From assembly GCA_022885665.1 (NCBI GenBank), contig JAGQDJ010000176.1, positions 5,370 to 69,369 on the forward strand: a stretch of DNA of 64,000 bases. Reading direction: 5' to 3'. Positions 25,232-36,241 of this stretch are shown in pieces (within the stretch, counting starts at the first letter, position 1; each line of letters opens with the position of its first letter). The notes beneath the pieces were generated by a model, which was given only the letters and a program-made list of their open reading frames with translations, made no database searches and had not been told where the DNA came from. Position numbers and translations under genes: made by a program. This DNA comes from Triops longicaudatus (Eukaryota; Arthropoda; Branchiopoda; Notostraca; Triopsidae).

Positions 25232-25839
25232 CTTAGAATAAAACAAAAAACTCAAGGATAGAAACGAAAAGTGAACGGGGAAAACTCGTATTCTCACCTT
25301 TTTTTGATGGAGATTTCGTGCCGCCTAGGAAATTGGGCTTGAGATAGAGTGATAGAGAAAGTAAAAGCGAAAGGATGAGAAAATTGAGATTTCGGTAAGA
25401 GACAAGAAACTGTAAGAATTAAATCTTCGTGTCTGTAGTGCTTTTGATCAATAGCATCATTTTCTTATGTTACATTCTCGTTTTACTCATTTTTTCCCCT
25501 ATGTTTCACCATTACTCCAATAATGCACCAAGCATCTCGTGTTACAACATTCACTGTTCAACTAATTTACTAGCCTTTTCCTTTATTAACCTGGTTTGTT
25601 TCGTCAAGAAAAAACTTTCAATCGACAGCTAATTTCTTAGACGCGAAGTATTCACTAAGTGTTAACCATCAAATACCCTTTCTAAATCGTCTTATCTTGA
25701 ATTAGGTTCTCATTTTTTAAATCAATCTGCACTTAAAAGGTGAAGTCGAAAGGTACGAACAGAGTTGTATAGAATTGTTGAAATGTTTGGTTTGACCAAG
25801 TTCACCTGGAATAGACTCTGGCTTTAAAATATTTTGATA
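25232..25839. other. Stretch with no gene seen
   Basis: AT-rich DNA without repeats or splice pairs I would defend. Confidence 0.6.
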
Positions 25840-26215
25840 CAATACTAGTCGATATAACGAACTTTCATTGATGACAAACAAGGTTTCCTGGGCTTCGAAA
25901 GTAACGAAATTCGCACGTAAAGAAACACCGGGTATAATGAGCTTCGGATGTAAAGAACTTTGCATCTAACGACTTCCAACACTTTTAACGTTGGATATAA
26001 CAAATTTTGCGTAACAAACAACTTCACTATGAAACTAACTTCAACTATAAAGAATTCTCCTCATGAAAAATGAAGATATAATGAACTTTACATACAACAA
26101 ACTGTGTATAACAAACTGTTTCTCTATGAAACTAACTTCGAATATAACGAGCTTCGGTTATAACGAACTTTGCATATGAAAAACTTGAGATATTTAGAGC
26201 TTCGGATATGATGAA
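25840..26215. repeat. Degenerate short tandem array of ATAACGAACTTCG
   Basis: Variants of GATATAACGAACTTTGC / TATAACGAGCTTCGG follow each other about every 15-25 bases (for example 25851, 25930, 25994, 26072, 26140, 26158), with GAAACTAACTTC repeated near 26031 and 26129. The wording is that of the inner terminal repeats of pogo/Tigger elements, so the array probably grew from such an end. A last single copy (CATATAACGAACG) is at 26359. No CAG/CTG termini were found bounding it. Confidence 0.7.
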
Positions 26216-27802
26216 GCAGATTTTGCATCCAGCAGGATGTTCATTAAAGGGAAAATATTCTTTGAGTTTGCCCTTTCAATTCATTTGTTGGTATTTTTCC
26301 CTTTTTTGCCGAGTATTGCACACATTCCATTTATATGTTGCTGCCTATCCATTGTTGCATATAACGAACGCTGACGTAGATACAAATCTATTGTGTAGCT
26401 GTATTAATTCTACTTTAATAGTTTTCAGATTTATTATATTCTCGCATACATTTTTTATACGATCCTATACAAGTTCTAGTATTGGATTCACAGCTGCTAT
26501 TGTTCGATTGCACGTATTGTATTACTGTATTTATATACCACAGCATTATTATATCCATCTTTCCTTGCTTCTTTCCCGTTTTTGCCCTACAATTCACGAA
26601 AGATTCCTATCTTCGAGTTTCTCCTTCCATTATCACTGCAGCATCCCTTCATCTTCGTCATCTCCTTAGCCTTTACCTCCTTTTCTCTTGAATGTCAGCA
26701 ATCCTCTCTTAATTTCTCCGGCATTCCTTTCTCTTTTCCATGCTGTCCCCAATAAACCAAAACCTGGTCGAAAAACGCGGATCAAATGGCGTCTGCCATT
26801 GTTAGTGTATGTGTGCATGTCCGACTCTAGTTTCGCCATTGCGTTAAGTGAAACACCTCATGAAAGTCAGTCGCACATTTTCAGTTGCGCCTCTATGATG
26901 TCCATTCCAGACAAAAGATGAAATATCATCCAGTACCACCCCCCACCTCGCTATGCCCGCCCTCCTACCCCTCAAAAGAAACAAAAACGCTTCCTGGCTG
27001 TCGATCCATGCAAAACTCAAGTTCATTGCCATGCACCCTCATTGAGCGGCAGAGGGTAGCACATTTTTCTGAAGGATAAAAGGCGAAAACCAACACTCTT
27101 ACGCAGCAATGAACCCCATAAGCAAAAGGCCCCATCTTCCTTTTCACCACACTCGCACCACGAGCTGTATTAGTGGTTAACCTAACTGTCTTTAGCTCCC
27201 CAAACTGGGGTGTTTTTATACCTCCTGTCCCTCTTTACCAGCTTAACCCTCTTAAATTCTCCCTAACTGCTCTCTAAATTGAACGCTAAGGAAAGTACAG
27301 GAGTCTTTCAACCCAAATGGTGTCGTTGTTATAATCCAACGTAGCATGAAAAAATTAGTCCTCCGCGTCAAATTCTTTTCCACCCCCATACTTCTCCACC
27401 ACCCTCTCTCCCCATGCACCCTCCAAACTTTCCACGTGTCGGTAGCATTCCATTCCCCCTCTCAACAATAAAAAGGCCGACCATTGTTTTCGTCCTTCTC
27501 GTTGGCGTCGTTGGCTAGTAAAGCAGAGGGCGCCCTTTTCCAAGCGAACGCTTTTCCAGAATGATCCTCGGTTTTGCCGGTGCTGTAACCTCCTCTGTGT
27601 GTGTGTGTAGTGTATGCTGCCAACCACTGGCTGCCGCACCAGTTCCCTCTACCATAAACATAAACAAAACCTTAACAAAAGACCCAAGCCAGCTCTTCGT
27701 AACTCCTACAGTCCTTATATTACTCTTTTCCCCCCTCCAGACACAGCCTGGAATTACTTTTAATCAGAATTGCATGAACTTCCCCAGTTCCGCTTGTAAA
27801 AG
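26216..27802. other. Pyrimidine-rich stretch, no supported gene
   Basis: Strongly C/T-biased on the + strand between about 26,400 and 27,500, which opens long low-complexity frames (26208-26669 and others). A partial CTCF-like AGCAGAGGGCGCC lies at 27522-27534. Frames at 27355-27639 (minus) and 27561-27944 (plus) overlap each other and carry no recognised domain. Confidence 0.5.
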
Positions 27803-28156
27803 ATGGCCTTTTCACCATTCTTTCCTAGCCTATTCATTTCGTTTTTTTTTTCTTTTTTGTCGGTTCGCCCAATCTTTAAAAACTTTCAGGGAGATTTTCC
27901 CTCTTTGGCTAAGACGCTGCTGTGGTCTTCGTTTACGGGCTTAAATCGACAAATTTCCTTCAGAGGCTGGGAAGGGAGTAATAAAAGCTTTCGACAGGAA
28001 AAGAGAAGGAAAAATTTTCAAAAAGCTGAACTTGCCGTAAGGAGTGGAGAATGCAAAGGCACAAAACTCCCCCCACACTACGCCACACACCCCCAACCAA
28101 TGTTGATGAGGTTACAAAGGCCAAGAAAACGCATCAATGATGGCTGCCAGCGATGA
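27803..28156 (+). CDS. Doubtful 117-codon frame with hydrophobic N-terminus
   Basis: The ATG sits in AAAAGATGGCC, with A at -3 and G at +4, matching a good initiation context and a YY1-type promoter motif. The first 25 residues are Phe/Ser/Leu-rich (starts MAFSPFFPSLFISFFFSFLS), and the C-terminal half is strongly basic with no recognised domain. The homopolymer-like T run that codes the Phe stretch argues for low complexity. A second start 28137-28142 (ATGATGGCTGCC, coding MMAASDDDDFMEIKQRSTKR and ending at TAA near 28288) overlaps its 3' end in another frame; both cannot be real over the overlap. A CCAAT string lies at 28096-28100. Treat as alternatives for one possible gene start. Confidence 0.15.
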   Translation: MAFSPFFPSLFISFFFSFLSVRPIFKNFQGDFPSLAKTLLWSSFTGLNRQISFRGWEGSNKSFRQEKRRKNFQKAELAVRSGECKGTKLPPHYATHPQPMLMRLQRPRKRINDGCQR

Positions 28157-28288
28157 TGATGACTTTATGGAAATCAAACAGAGATCAACCAAAAGGTTAA
28201 GAGTAGGAACATGGGGAAAAGCTCGCAATGAGTTGAAATCCAGATTTTTAGGGGCTCTACGACTGAGATGTAAATTAAAAAACGTTTA

Positions 28289-30180
28289 AGCGGTAACGAA
28301 GCAACGCACAACACTCACTCTATTATCTTTCAACTGTACCACAATAAAGCGTAAATTAACGACGAACGTAATCAGCACATTGATTTTGAGTAAAGATTTT
28401 TAAAACCCTAATCTTGAATGAAAAAATATTTCTAAATAAATAGAAAATACAAGAGTGTTGTACAGAAAAGTAACAAGAAAATTTTGCAAATATTATAAAT
28501 GTTCTCAAATGAAAATAATATTATGTAACTGGAAATTTCTTATCCTTCACTAGTACTAAAGAAACTAATGCCTACAATAAAAAATGCTACGTGCAACATA
28601 AGAAAAAATTATGGAATCAAACTAAAGAAGGAAAATCGGAAAAATACTTTTTCGATGACTTCATCATTCACCCTATGACAACCACTGCGTTGTTGGACCG
28701 TAACGGGCAACGAATACGACTAAACAAGCGCGTCATCCACTATTAACGTATACTCACCCCTTCTCATACCCCTTTCACGTTAGGGCGTAGTACTTGTATG
28801 AACAAAACCCAATACTGTACCATACAAACCATTTCTTTTCTTTTATAATCCTAGGCTTGCGCTTATTGATGTTTCTGTTCCAACTATAATAGCTTGTACA
28901 TTGACAGTTTTTTAAAAAATCATTTCCAACAATGCGAGAGAAGCTCGTGGCTTGTACCACGTCTAGCTCTAAGTTTTCTGTTTATTAAGCGTGCTAGACA
29001 AATATCCACTAGCAGTAACTTTAGTCTCATAGCAATTCCGAAACTTCAAATGTCTCGCCCAAGAGTAACAAAAGGCAAAAAAAAAAGTTTCCAGTGATCT
29101 GAAATAAGACTTTTCTCGACAAAGCTAGTGTTATGTTCCACTCCTTTTCCCTATCACATCAATGCAAAAAGAGAAGAAATAAAATCTCCCAGCCATTCCC
29201 TAGCGAGAGATCCTTATAACAACTTCTCGCAGTAATACTCTCTAAGTTTATTTCCTTGTCTTCTCCCTCAGCATAGCATGTAGAGATCTTCTTCAGTTCG
29301 GTCTCGCTTCCACTTTTCACCTTATTTTTTTAACGACGACAAAGGGAAAAAATCGAAGAACTTGAAAGATATATGAAAGATATTTACTGACATTGGTATC
29401 GTTTTGCTCATTTCGTACATTCTTGTTCTCTCGCAGAGCTACAGCTTTCCCAGAGATGAACAGATCTATAAAGTATTCCTTACCCACCAAATGACTTTTC
29501 CTAAAACACACGCGTATGTATACACATAAGAATAAAAGAAAAAGATTTATAGCTTCCTCGGCATCTCCCGTGCAAACCAGTCCTTTAACTTTTTTGTGAA
29601 AGACGCACTTTCCACCTTCGATCATTGCGTAGACATCAAAGAAATCAACAAGAAACAAATTCAGAGAAATTGTCAGCAAGCTGCGCAGTAAACGAAAGTA
29701 CTCGCTTTATCTTTCGCAAACTCGTCATAACTGACTCAGAAACTTCCAAACTTCCTCAACTAAGGACATCAACATTAATTAAATTGCAAGTACTAGTACG
29801 TAAGTGTAATATTTCCCAAATTTGGTTTTCTGACTGAAGTATTCATAACACATTCAAAAATTCATAAATTCATTCATGAGAACATTCCCTGCGTTTTTTT
29901 ATCCCCAAATTTACCAACTGCAATTTGAAAGTTTGAATCACAAAATCTTAGAAACTCAACTTCCCTTCCGTTGCACAGAGATCTGCACTCGATCGCACAA
30001 GCTTGTGATTTCCTCCTAAACAAGTTTTGCCGTAACTTATTGTCAAGAAAAATTCGTACTATCAATGAGTAAGTGCAACAAAATATACTCAAGTACTATT
30101 GCTAAGAAGAACATATTTGCCGGGGCGGGTGACATTTAATTGCAATTTGGAAGTTCAAGTAAAATAGTATCTTCCAAGCC
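28289..30180. other. Stretch with no gene seen
   Basis: AT-rich DNA; a few short reverse-strand frames (29317-29679) of low-complexity composition. Nothing else recognised. Confidence 0.6.
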
Positions 30181-30216
30181 TAACTTTACTATTAACTTTA
30201 CTATTAACCTAACTAT
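30181..30216. repeat. Three 12-bp tandem units beside a palindrome
   Basis: TAACTTTACTAT twice, then TAACCTAACTAT. The last unit overlaps the outer edge of the palindrome that follows. Confidence 0.9.
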
Positions 30217-30284
30217 TACGATTAAGGAAACTCACATTATCTGTGCAAGTAAGCACAGATAATGTGAGTTTCCTTAATCGTAAT
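30215..30284. repeat. Perfect palindrome, 32-bp arms, 6-base loop
   Basis: The left arm (30215-30246, begins ATTACGATTAAGGAAAC) is matched base for base by its reverse complement (30253-30284) around loop AAGTAA. No mismatch in 32 bp means it is recent or maintained. It does not have the CAG ends of the other elements in the window. A transcript from either strand would fold into an uninterrupted stem of miRNA-like or siRNA-like length, but perfect pairing and AT content also fit an inverted-duplication scar made during replication. Confidence 0.97.
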
Positions 30285-31510
30285 TGACAAAATCGGAATT
30301 TTACTGTGTAAGCTTGTAAGAAGGAAGCATTCGCACAATACATCCAAAAATATATTGTGCTATAATTACAAGCTATAATTACCGCTTAGTTAATCGAAAT
30401 AGACATTGAAGAATGACAGTCGTTTAATCAATTTCTTTCAAGCCATCTTTGGAAGAACTTACCGACAATTAATCGAATAATTATAATTTTTAAGTATTTA
30501 TCCATTAAGATTGTTGTTAAATTTCACACGAAATTTCTCATGCCGTGAGATATTAGGCTAAAGGTTTAGAGCAGTTCCATTTTAGTCAAGAACGAGCAAG
30601 CTATTCTCGATCTAAAATGGCATAAGTATACGCCTGGGTTTTAATCTGGGAGTTTGGAGAATCTCGGGATGAATTTATGTCTCGGAAGTCAAACTATTCC
30701 AAACCGAAGTTGGAAGTAAAAAAGATGCCCAGTCATCGTATGCTCATTTTAAGATATACGACAAGCAAGAACAGCCAAGAAAGAGAGCCAAGTTGACGGT
30801 TCTTTAGCGGCCTTATCATGACAGGAGGGGCAATAAGTCGTCGTTGGGTCCATCAGATACACACATACACAAAACTTTTACTGGTCGCAAAGAAAGAAGA
30901 CGCAAGAAAAGCCAGCGAAAAGAGCTCCAACGCCTGCAAGAGAGAGAAAATATTACTACTACACATAGTACGATACAAGAGGTACCTTTCTTTCCAGGAA
31001 CGAATAATGCGACTCTCGCCTCCGCGCCACCATAAAATTTTGGTGGCTGACTTAGACTCAAAATATGACCAAAGGGAGGGGGAGGTAAAATCGTCTCCCC
31101 CCTCCAGCCCTTGTGGTTGAAAATATAGGACAGGACAAGAGGCGGAATTTTGACTTCCGCGAAAAGGCTAGCAATCCTATATACGTTTTCTACCCCCTTT
31201 TTATGAAACTGCAGATCGTTGATTTCATCCCCTCACCCCAAATTTCGCTCTGATTTGTCTTCCTTCCCTTTTTTATTTTCACAGTAATTTATTTCTTTTT
31301 TCGAGGCAAGTCTGATAAGGACCGGCGAATGGCGAACCACTATGGTAAATTGAAGAGTTTTATTCCAGTGGATGGTTCTTTCAATTTGGAGTAGATCAGC
31401 AGCAAGGGAGGGGGAGGGGTAGAAAGGGACAAGTAAAAAAAAAAAAAGGAACGAGAGGCATTTGCTTTTAAGGGTGACAAAGGAGGGAAACAAGTCGCGT
31501 GCTTACGATT
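30285..31510. other. Stretch with no supported gene
   Basis: A 7-bp-armed hairpin CACAATA...TATTGTG near 30335-30360, direct repeat CTATAATTAC at 30360 and 30373, then a purine-rich stretch (about 30720-31460) that opens frames on both strands. Confidence 0.5.
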
Positions 31511-31771
31511 ATGGACACGAGGCGTAGGGCTTATGCAACATGGAAGAGGTTTCTTCAATTGTTGGAATGTTTCGAGAAGCTTTTTGAGAAAGAAAATGTT
31601 TCTTTTGGTGGGCGGGGTATAGAGCTAAAAATGAGAATAATGTGTGGAAAAGAAGGAAAAGGGAGGAGTGGAAGCAGCAAATGTGATTACCATTCACAGA
31701 AATATATATTAAGACTAAAGACTGTAAAATTTTCATTATTGAACGAATCTTTTTTAATGTTACTGACGTGA
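31511..31771 (+). CDS. Small open frame with strong start context, product unknown
   Basis: The ATG at 31511 has A at -3 and G at +4 (GATTATGG). The frame codes 86 residues to TGA at 31769-31771. The first 36 (starts MDTRRRAYATWKRFLQLLEC) form a basic, amphipathic-helix-like segment; the rest is Lys/Ser-rich and ends hydrophobic. The purine bias of the region also opens the reverse strand (31340-31558, 31509-31736), which lowers the value of the open frame. A possible donor GGGGTATAG at about 31617 would make the first part an exon. No family is recognised. Confidence 0.18.
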   Translation: MDTRRRAYATWKRFLQLLECFEKLFEKENVSFGGRGIELKMRIMCGKEGKGRSGSSKCDYHSQKYILRLKTVKFSLLNESFLMLLT

Positions 31772-31969
31772 GATGACATATTGCTGAATTGGCCGAGTCC
31801 TAGTCCCGTGGTTATTCAATGACTTTGTTGGTTTTCTTAATATTTCGTTGGCAATTTACTTAAATGTACCTAACATAAGGTTTCATTATGTTAATATTGA
31901 ATATTTCAAAGGTTTAATACCTCAAACTTGCGTAGATTAATAGACTAAGTAAAATATTCCCTGTCCGAA

Positions 31970-32510
31970 CGGAATTAGGCCAGAGAAGGCAACGCTATTG
32001 GCTGACCGGCGTCACGTGACTGAGGGGCCGCTTGGGCGGAACGGTTAAGTAAAGTGAGCTTCAGGATCTGTTGGCCTGGCTTTTATCTGTCTGGGTTCGA
32101 ATGGTACATGGCCAAAAACTAACGAAATAAAGGCAGCTATATTCAAATAAATTAACAAATTCGTTGTTACACGGTTAAAGGAGCGAAAGCATGTATTTTC
32201 AGTCAAACGTCACCGAAGGGTATGAAATTTACTCACCGTGCAAAACATGTTAAAATGGCGCGAGGTCACTTTTAGCAAGTAATGTTTTGTGGCACTAAGA
32301 TATGGAGTAACGTCTCGTTTCTCTCGTCAATTAATTTACTATACACCATTGCACTATTATTTGTAAGACCATTGTCAATTATTAACACTTCTACGGAAGA
32401 AAAAAAAATATGAAAAGAACCCTTTGCACCAGATGAGCAGAAGCATTTTCATCGCGTCTCGCCATAACGGTCACTTGACGTCATGCAACCCAAACTAGCC
32501 AATCAGAGTG
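31970..32510. promoter_or_regulatory. Promoter-like cluster: CCAAT, E-box, CRE, YY1-like
   Basis: In order: reversed CCAAT box ATTGGCT (31997-32003), E-box TCACGTGA (32012-32019) in a CG-rich stretch to about 32040, YY1-like AAAATGGCG (32252-32260), full CRE TGACGTCA (32476-32483), and a consensus NF-Y box AGCCAATCAG (32497-32506) followed by CG-rich text to 32540. These motifs are all typical of animal promoters, and together in 540 bp they are far denser than in the flanks. Direction is unclear; the reversed first CCAAT and forward second would suit divergent transcription. No start codon with a plausible exon follows on either side. Confidence 0.35.
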
Positions 32511-32540
32511 AACGAGTATCGATGCGGCGTTGCGTTTCGC

Positions 32541-35500
32541 GGAAAATTATAGTATTCAATTGGAATACGGTATTTTAGTTGTAAAAAAACTGTATTAGAC
32601 ATGCAAATAATTAACAAAAGATAGAACAAAGGAACTTATACTATTAACGTTCCATGTAAATCCTACAACCATTAAATATGTCGACAAAAAGCATTGCAAA
32701 GACGAGGTAAATCTGAAAGAAACCCGACAAAAAATCAGTTAGTGACCGGTTAAAGAACAGGGTGGGGACACGTGATAAATTAATAACGTAGCTATGACAT
32801 GAATGCATAAATACAAATGTAACAATTAAATTAAGAATGCATGACATCCGCGATAATACGGTACGTATCCAGCAATGAAAATTGAAAGAGATATGCCTTA
32901 CTTGTTTCTTCCACTTTAATTATTCCTAAAGATCATCTGTATGAGTGGGGAGAGCTTAGATCGATTCTACTACAATTTTTCTTCCCTTCAAAACCATTTT
33001 TTCAGGATTTCTTAACGAACGCCCTCATCAGTCACTTGTGCTCCCGTCAGTGCGTGAAGAAGTATCTCCCACGCACAGGAAGGCTGATCGTTGTACGAGT
33101 ACCAGATCCTTTGCAACTGATCCGTTATTAGCAATTCCTTCCGTATGTTGAACACAGAGAAGCACAAGGAGCGAGGAAATTTCTTCTCCTTTTCTGACTA
33201 AGAAACTGACACGCTTTAAAGTGTGGGCAAATTAGTTACGTAGTTCGTGACGTACAGCGCTCTGGAGCACCATGTTTAGCTTTACTCAAATATTCATAGC
33301 TAAACAAACCTCCGTGTTAAGACTCCCAACTCTTGCTCAACCACGCGTTCATATCTCCTCAGAAATCACTGCCAAGTCAGCAGGAGCAAAGCTTCCTAAT
33401 TGGAGCCAGGAAATGAGACACTTATTTCGCGTCAGTACGCAGTTCTGCAAACAACCACAACCTTCTTAACATAACAATAGCCTTAGTTCAACAAAATGGG
33501 GGCTAGAAGAAGCGGGACTACAAAGAAAACATGGCACCTGGGTATTCTTAATAAAACTTTTACAACGACGCAGAATAGACCGTAACGACATGTGCTGAGT
33601 ACCATTAACAAACGCATCTATTTCCTCCTCGATTTTTTTTTCTCGTACACTCGTTTTCTCCTCTGTGTTTCTCAAAATTTTTCTTCAAGAATCACCCACA
33701 TGAAAAAACAGTATACCCCAACGCCCACCCTGTGTCCGTGACCTTTGAGCTAGGGATCTTGTGAAGCTGTTCCCTCATCTATTTTTCATGAAATAGCAAT
33801 TTTACTAATTCACATCCCATGTCTTCCCAATTGCACCCACAAGTTTCCCTTTTTTACGTTTCTCTTAGTATATACACTACCCCAAGTATTGTCCCCTCTT
33901 CTTTCTAAGAAAAAGTACCACTTCGGCAGCAACAAAGACCCTCAATACAATTCAGCTTTGCTCTAATAGCCTATTTTCCAAGTTTACGATTCGGGAGGCT
34001 TTTCAAGGTGAAAGAGGAGCGCGGAGGAAGAGAAAGAGCACCAGTAAGTAGCAGCACAATAATTCTACGATAAACCATCGTCAGCGTCGGGACGATTTTT
34101 TTAGGATTTTCTTACGCTTCTCTGGTTGTACTGGCATCTGGAGAATCCTCCCAAATCTGAGATCCATAGATCTTCATGTAACTCGTCCCTGGGATTGCCT
34201 TTTAGTATCCGTGTATGGCAACCATCACTTTAACCCTTAGTGTCCATTATCCCCTAACTGATTCTGCCTTCTTTTCGCCAATACCTCCCGGTACCGGCTG
34301 ATATGTTGCCTGACAACCGTCGTAATCCCCCTTGCTTTACCTTTTCAATCCTTTTTGTGCCTTTACGAAGCTACCAGCCACTACTATCACCCAAAGTCTC
34401 TTCATTTATCTTTGCCACAGACCCAAGCTTATATATTACAATCTTGGAAATTCCTGCTGTGGTCTTTTCTCCCTTGAATAAATAGTCAAACCAGCGTGGA
34501 AGAACACACCAAACACACCACCCGAACTCATAAAAAGTGGCATAACAACGCCCTGGGGGCGATATGATTACTGCAAGATGGAGTAGTAGTCATCACATAT
34601 TTCTGCTGACGCGTTTCAATAATTCCTGGCCGTTTCCATGACTTTCGGCTTTACCTTTTTTTTATTCTATCCTTTCAACAAACCTACTGAATAAATGAAC
34701 TGGTCAAAAAAGGAAGGATTTTTATGGACAATGTCAACAATTTGCTCATTATTCACACGTAGGCCGGTACTAGCTAGCACATGAGTCGTAAAAAAGTCCC
34801 CCAAGAGAAGCTATCATGCATAACAGGATCAGTATACACAGGCAGATAGAAGAAATTTGCTTCAAGCCTTGCAATAACGTCGTGGGCTTTTTTGGAAGAA
34901 GTTTATATCTCTACAGTCATAAACCTCTCCCCGATACAAGAGTTATTCACGTATAAAAGAAACCAAGCCGCCTGAATGCTGGAGTACTAGCTTGATGATG
35001 TTTACTGTTAAGTCTTACCCGCTGCATAGACAAAAAGCGGAACCCGAAACTAGACCTAAAGGTCAGAAACAGGGAAAAAATATCACAAAAAGATTTTCCA
35101 TAGCTAGCTATACAATTTTTTAGCTCTGGTTATCACTAGGTAGTAACCCATGAACTGTGCAAAATATATTGGTCCTTAGCCATGAAGACCAATATCCGTG
35201 GATTCAAGTATTAAAATAAAGAAATAAAACAGAAGGTTTAAGAAGATTTAGAAGTACCCAAAGTTGCTCGTAAACGTGGCACATAGCATTTATACTTGTA
35301 AAAGTATCTCCACGCTATAACCAGGTGAGTCAAAATTGCGCTACCTAGCAGAAGACTGTGGAAACGTCACAGCTTCATGCTCTGTGTAGTTCATTGTACA
35401 TTGTACAGGGCTACTCAGCTATACTTTTATTGGCAGTCTAGGAAAAAAATATTAAACAAAAGAGGTAAGGGAACGAGCCATGAAATGAGTGCATCATGTT

Positions 35501-36072
35501 TTTGCCACGTGGTAAAAAAGGCGTTGGCTGAAATTACTCTTTAAAGCGTTGCCAATTCTTAAAATAGCGTCCTTTTTTAACATTCTTGTCAGGCTTTTTT
35601 TGTTGTTTTATAAATAATTCAGATTACTCATTTCGTTTGCATAAGGATTAGCTCAGTTTTAATGAGCCTGAAAGAGTCCAATGAAGATAATATGCGCTTC
35701 CGTGACGTGTAAACAACATTTTAGCACGAAGTAAATAGCACTTCTGCTCGCATCCAACAGCACAGTTACAGTAAGCCAGTATGTGTGTGTAAGCCCCGCA
35801 TGAGCTAATTTATGCAGTAGAAACTTGAGTAATATCGGGTAGGAGCACACCGTCGATCCCGCAAGTACTTAGACAAACATGTTTATGATCACGTTCATTG
35901 CCAGTTTAAGTTTCCACTTATTTACTTACAAACTTACCAGGAACCCTTGGGCCAAATGTAGATACAATCCTTCCCCTGGCGGTTTTATACTCACGTTAGA
36001 ATCATACCATGACTTCCTCGAAACTTGGCAATGTTGACAATGCTTGACAACCACGCACTACACTACACAGTA
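32541..36072. other. Long stretch with no gene seen
   Basis: AT-rich DNA. A 65-codon frame with fair start context at 33272-33469 has balanced composition but no recognised family. A 9-bp-armed hairpin lies at 35166-35195. Nothing else. Confidence 0.55.
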
Positions 36073-36241
36073 CAGTTCTTTCCAAAACAATAACCACAAC
36101 AAAGAGTCCTATGCTAACATACGCGAGTGTGTCCCACTTTAGGCTCTGTGGAACGCTACTGTCCCGCAGCGTCGCTTTTTTACACAGTGCCGTGCTGTTA
36201 GCATAGGATTCTTTGTTGTGGTCACTTTTTGGAAAGTACTG
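36073..36241. mobile_element. Palindromic MITE, copy 1, with TA target duplication
   Basis: Left end CAGTTCTTTCCAAAACAATA and, reversed, right end CAGTACTTTCCAAAAAGTGA; both continue into ACCACAACAAAGAnTCCTATGCTAAC, giving terminal inverted repeats of about 50 bp. TA flanks both sides (36071-36072 and 36242-36243). The 169-bp body has no coding room. A second copy at 48264 aligns in the opposite orientation, with matching core GACGCTGCGGGA and AGTAGCGTTCCA. TA duplication and CAGT ends point to a Tc1/mariner/pogo-type transposase acting in trans. Confidence 0.85.

Noticed and set aside
26208..26669. 153-codon forward frame
   Set aside because: Composed of Ser/Tyr/Phe/Leu from a pyrimidine-rich tract, and its 5' end overlaps the ATAACGAA array.
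32080..32110. tRNA or tRNA-derived SINE (B-box-like CTGGGTTCGAAT; a similar CTGGGTTCGAAG at 20933)
   Set aside because: No matching A-box at the right distance and no cloverleaf stems can be drawn; the two sites share only the B-box-like word.
35938..35989. Reverse-strand TATAAAAC followed by a GTAAGT donor
   Set aside because: Only about 44 bases separate the TATA-like word from the donor, leaving a first exon of perhaps 15 bases; more likely coincidence.
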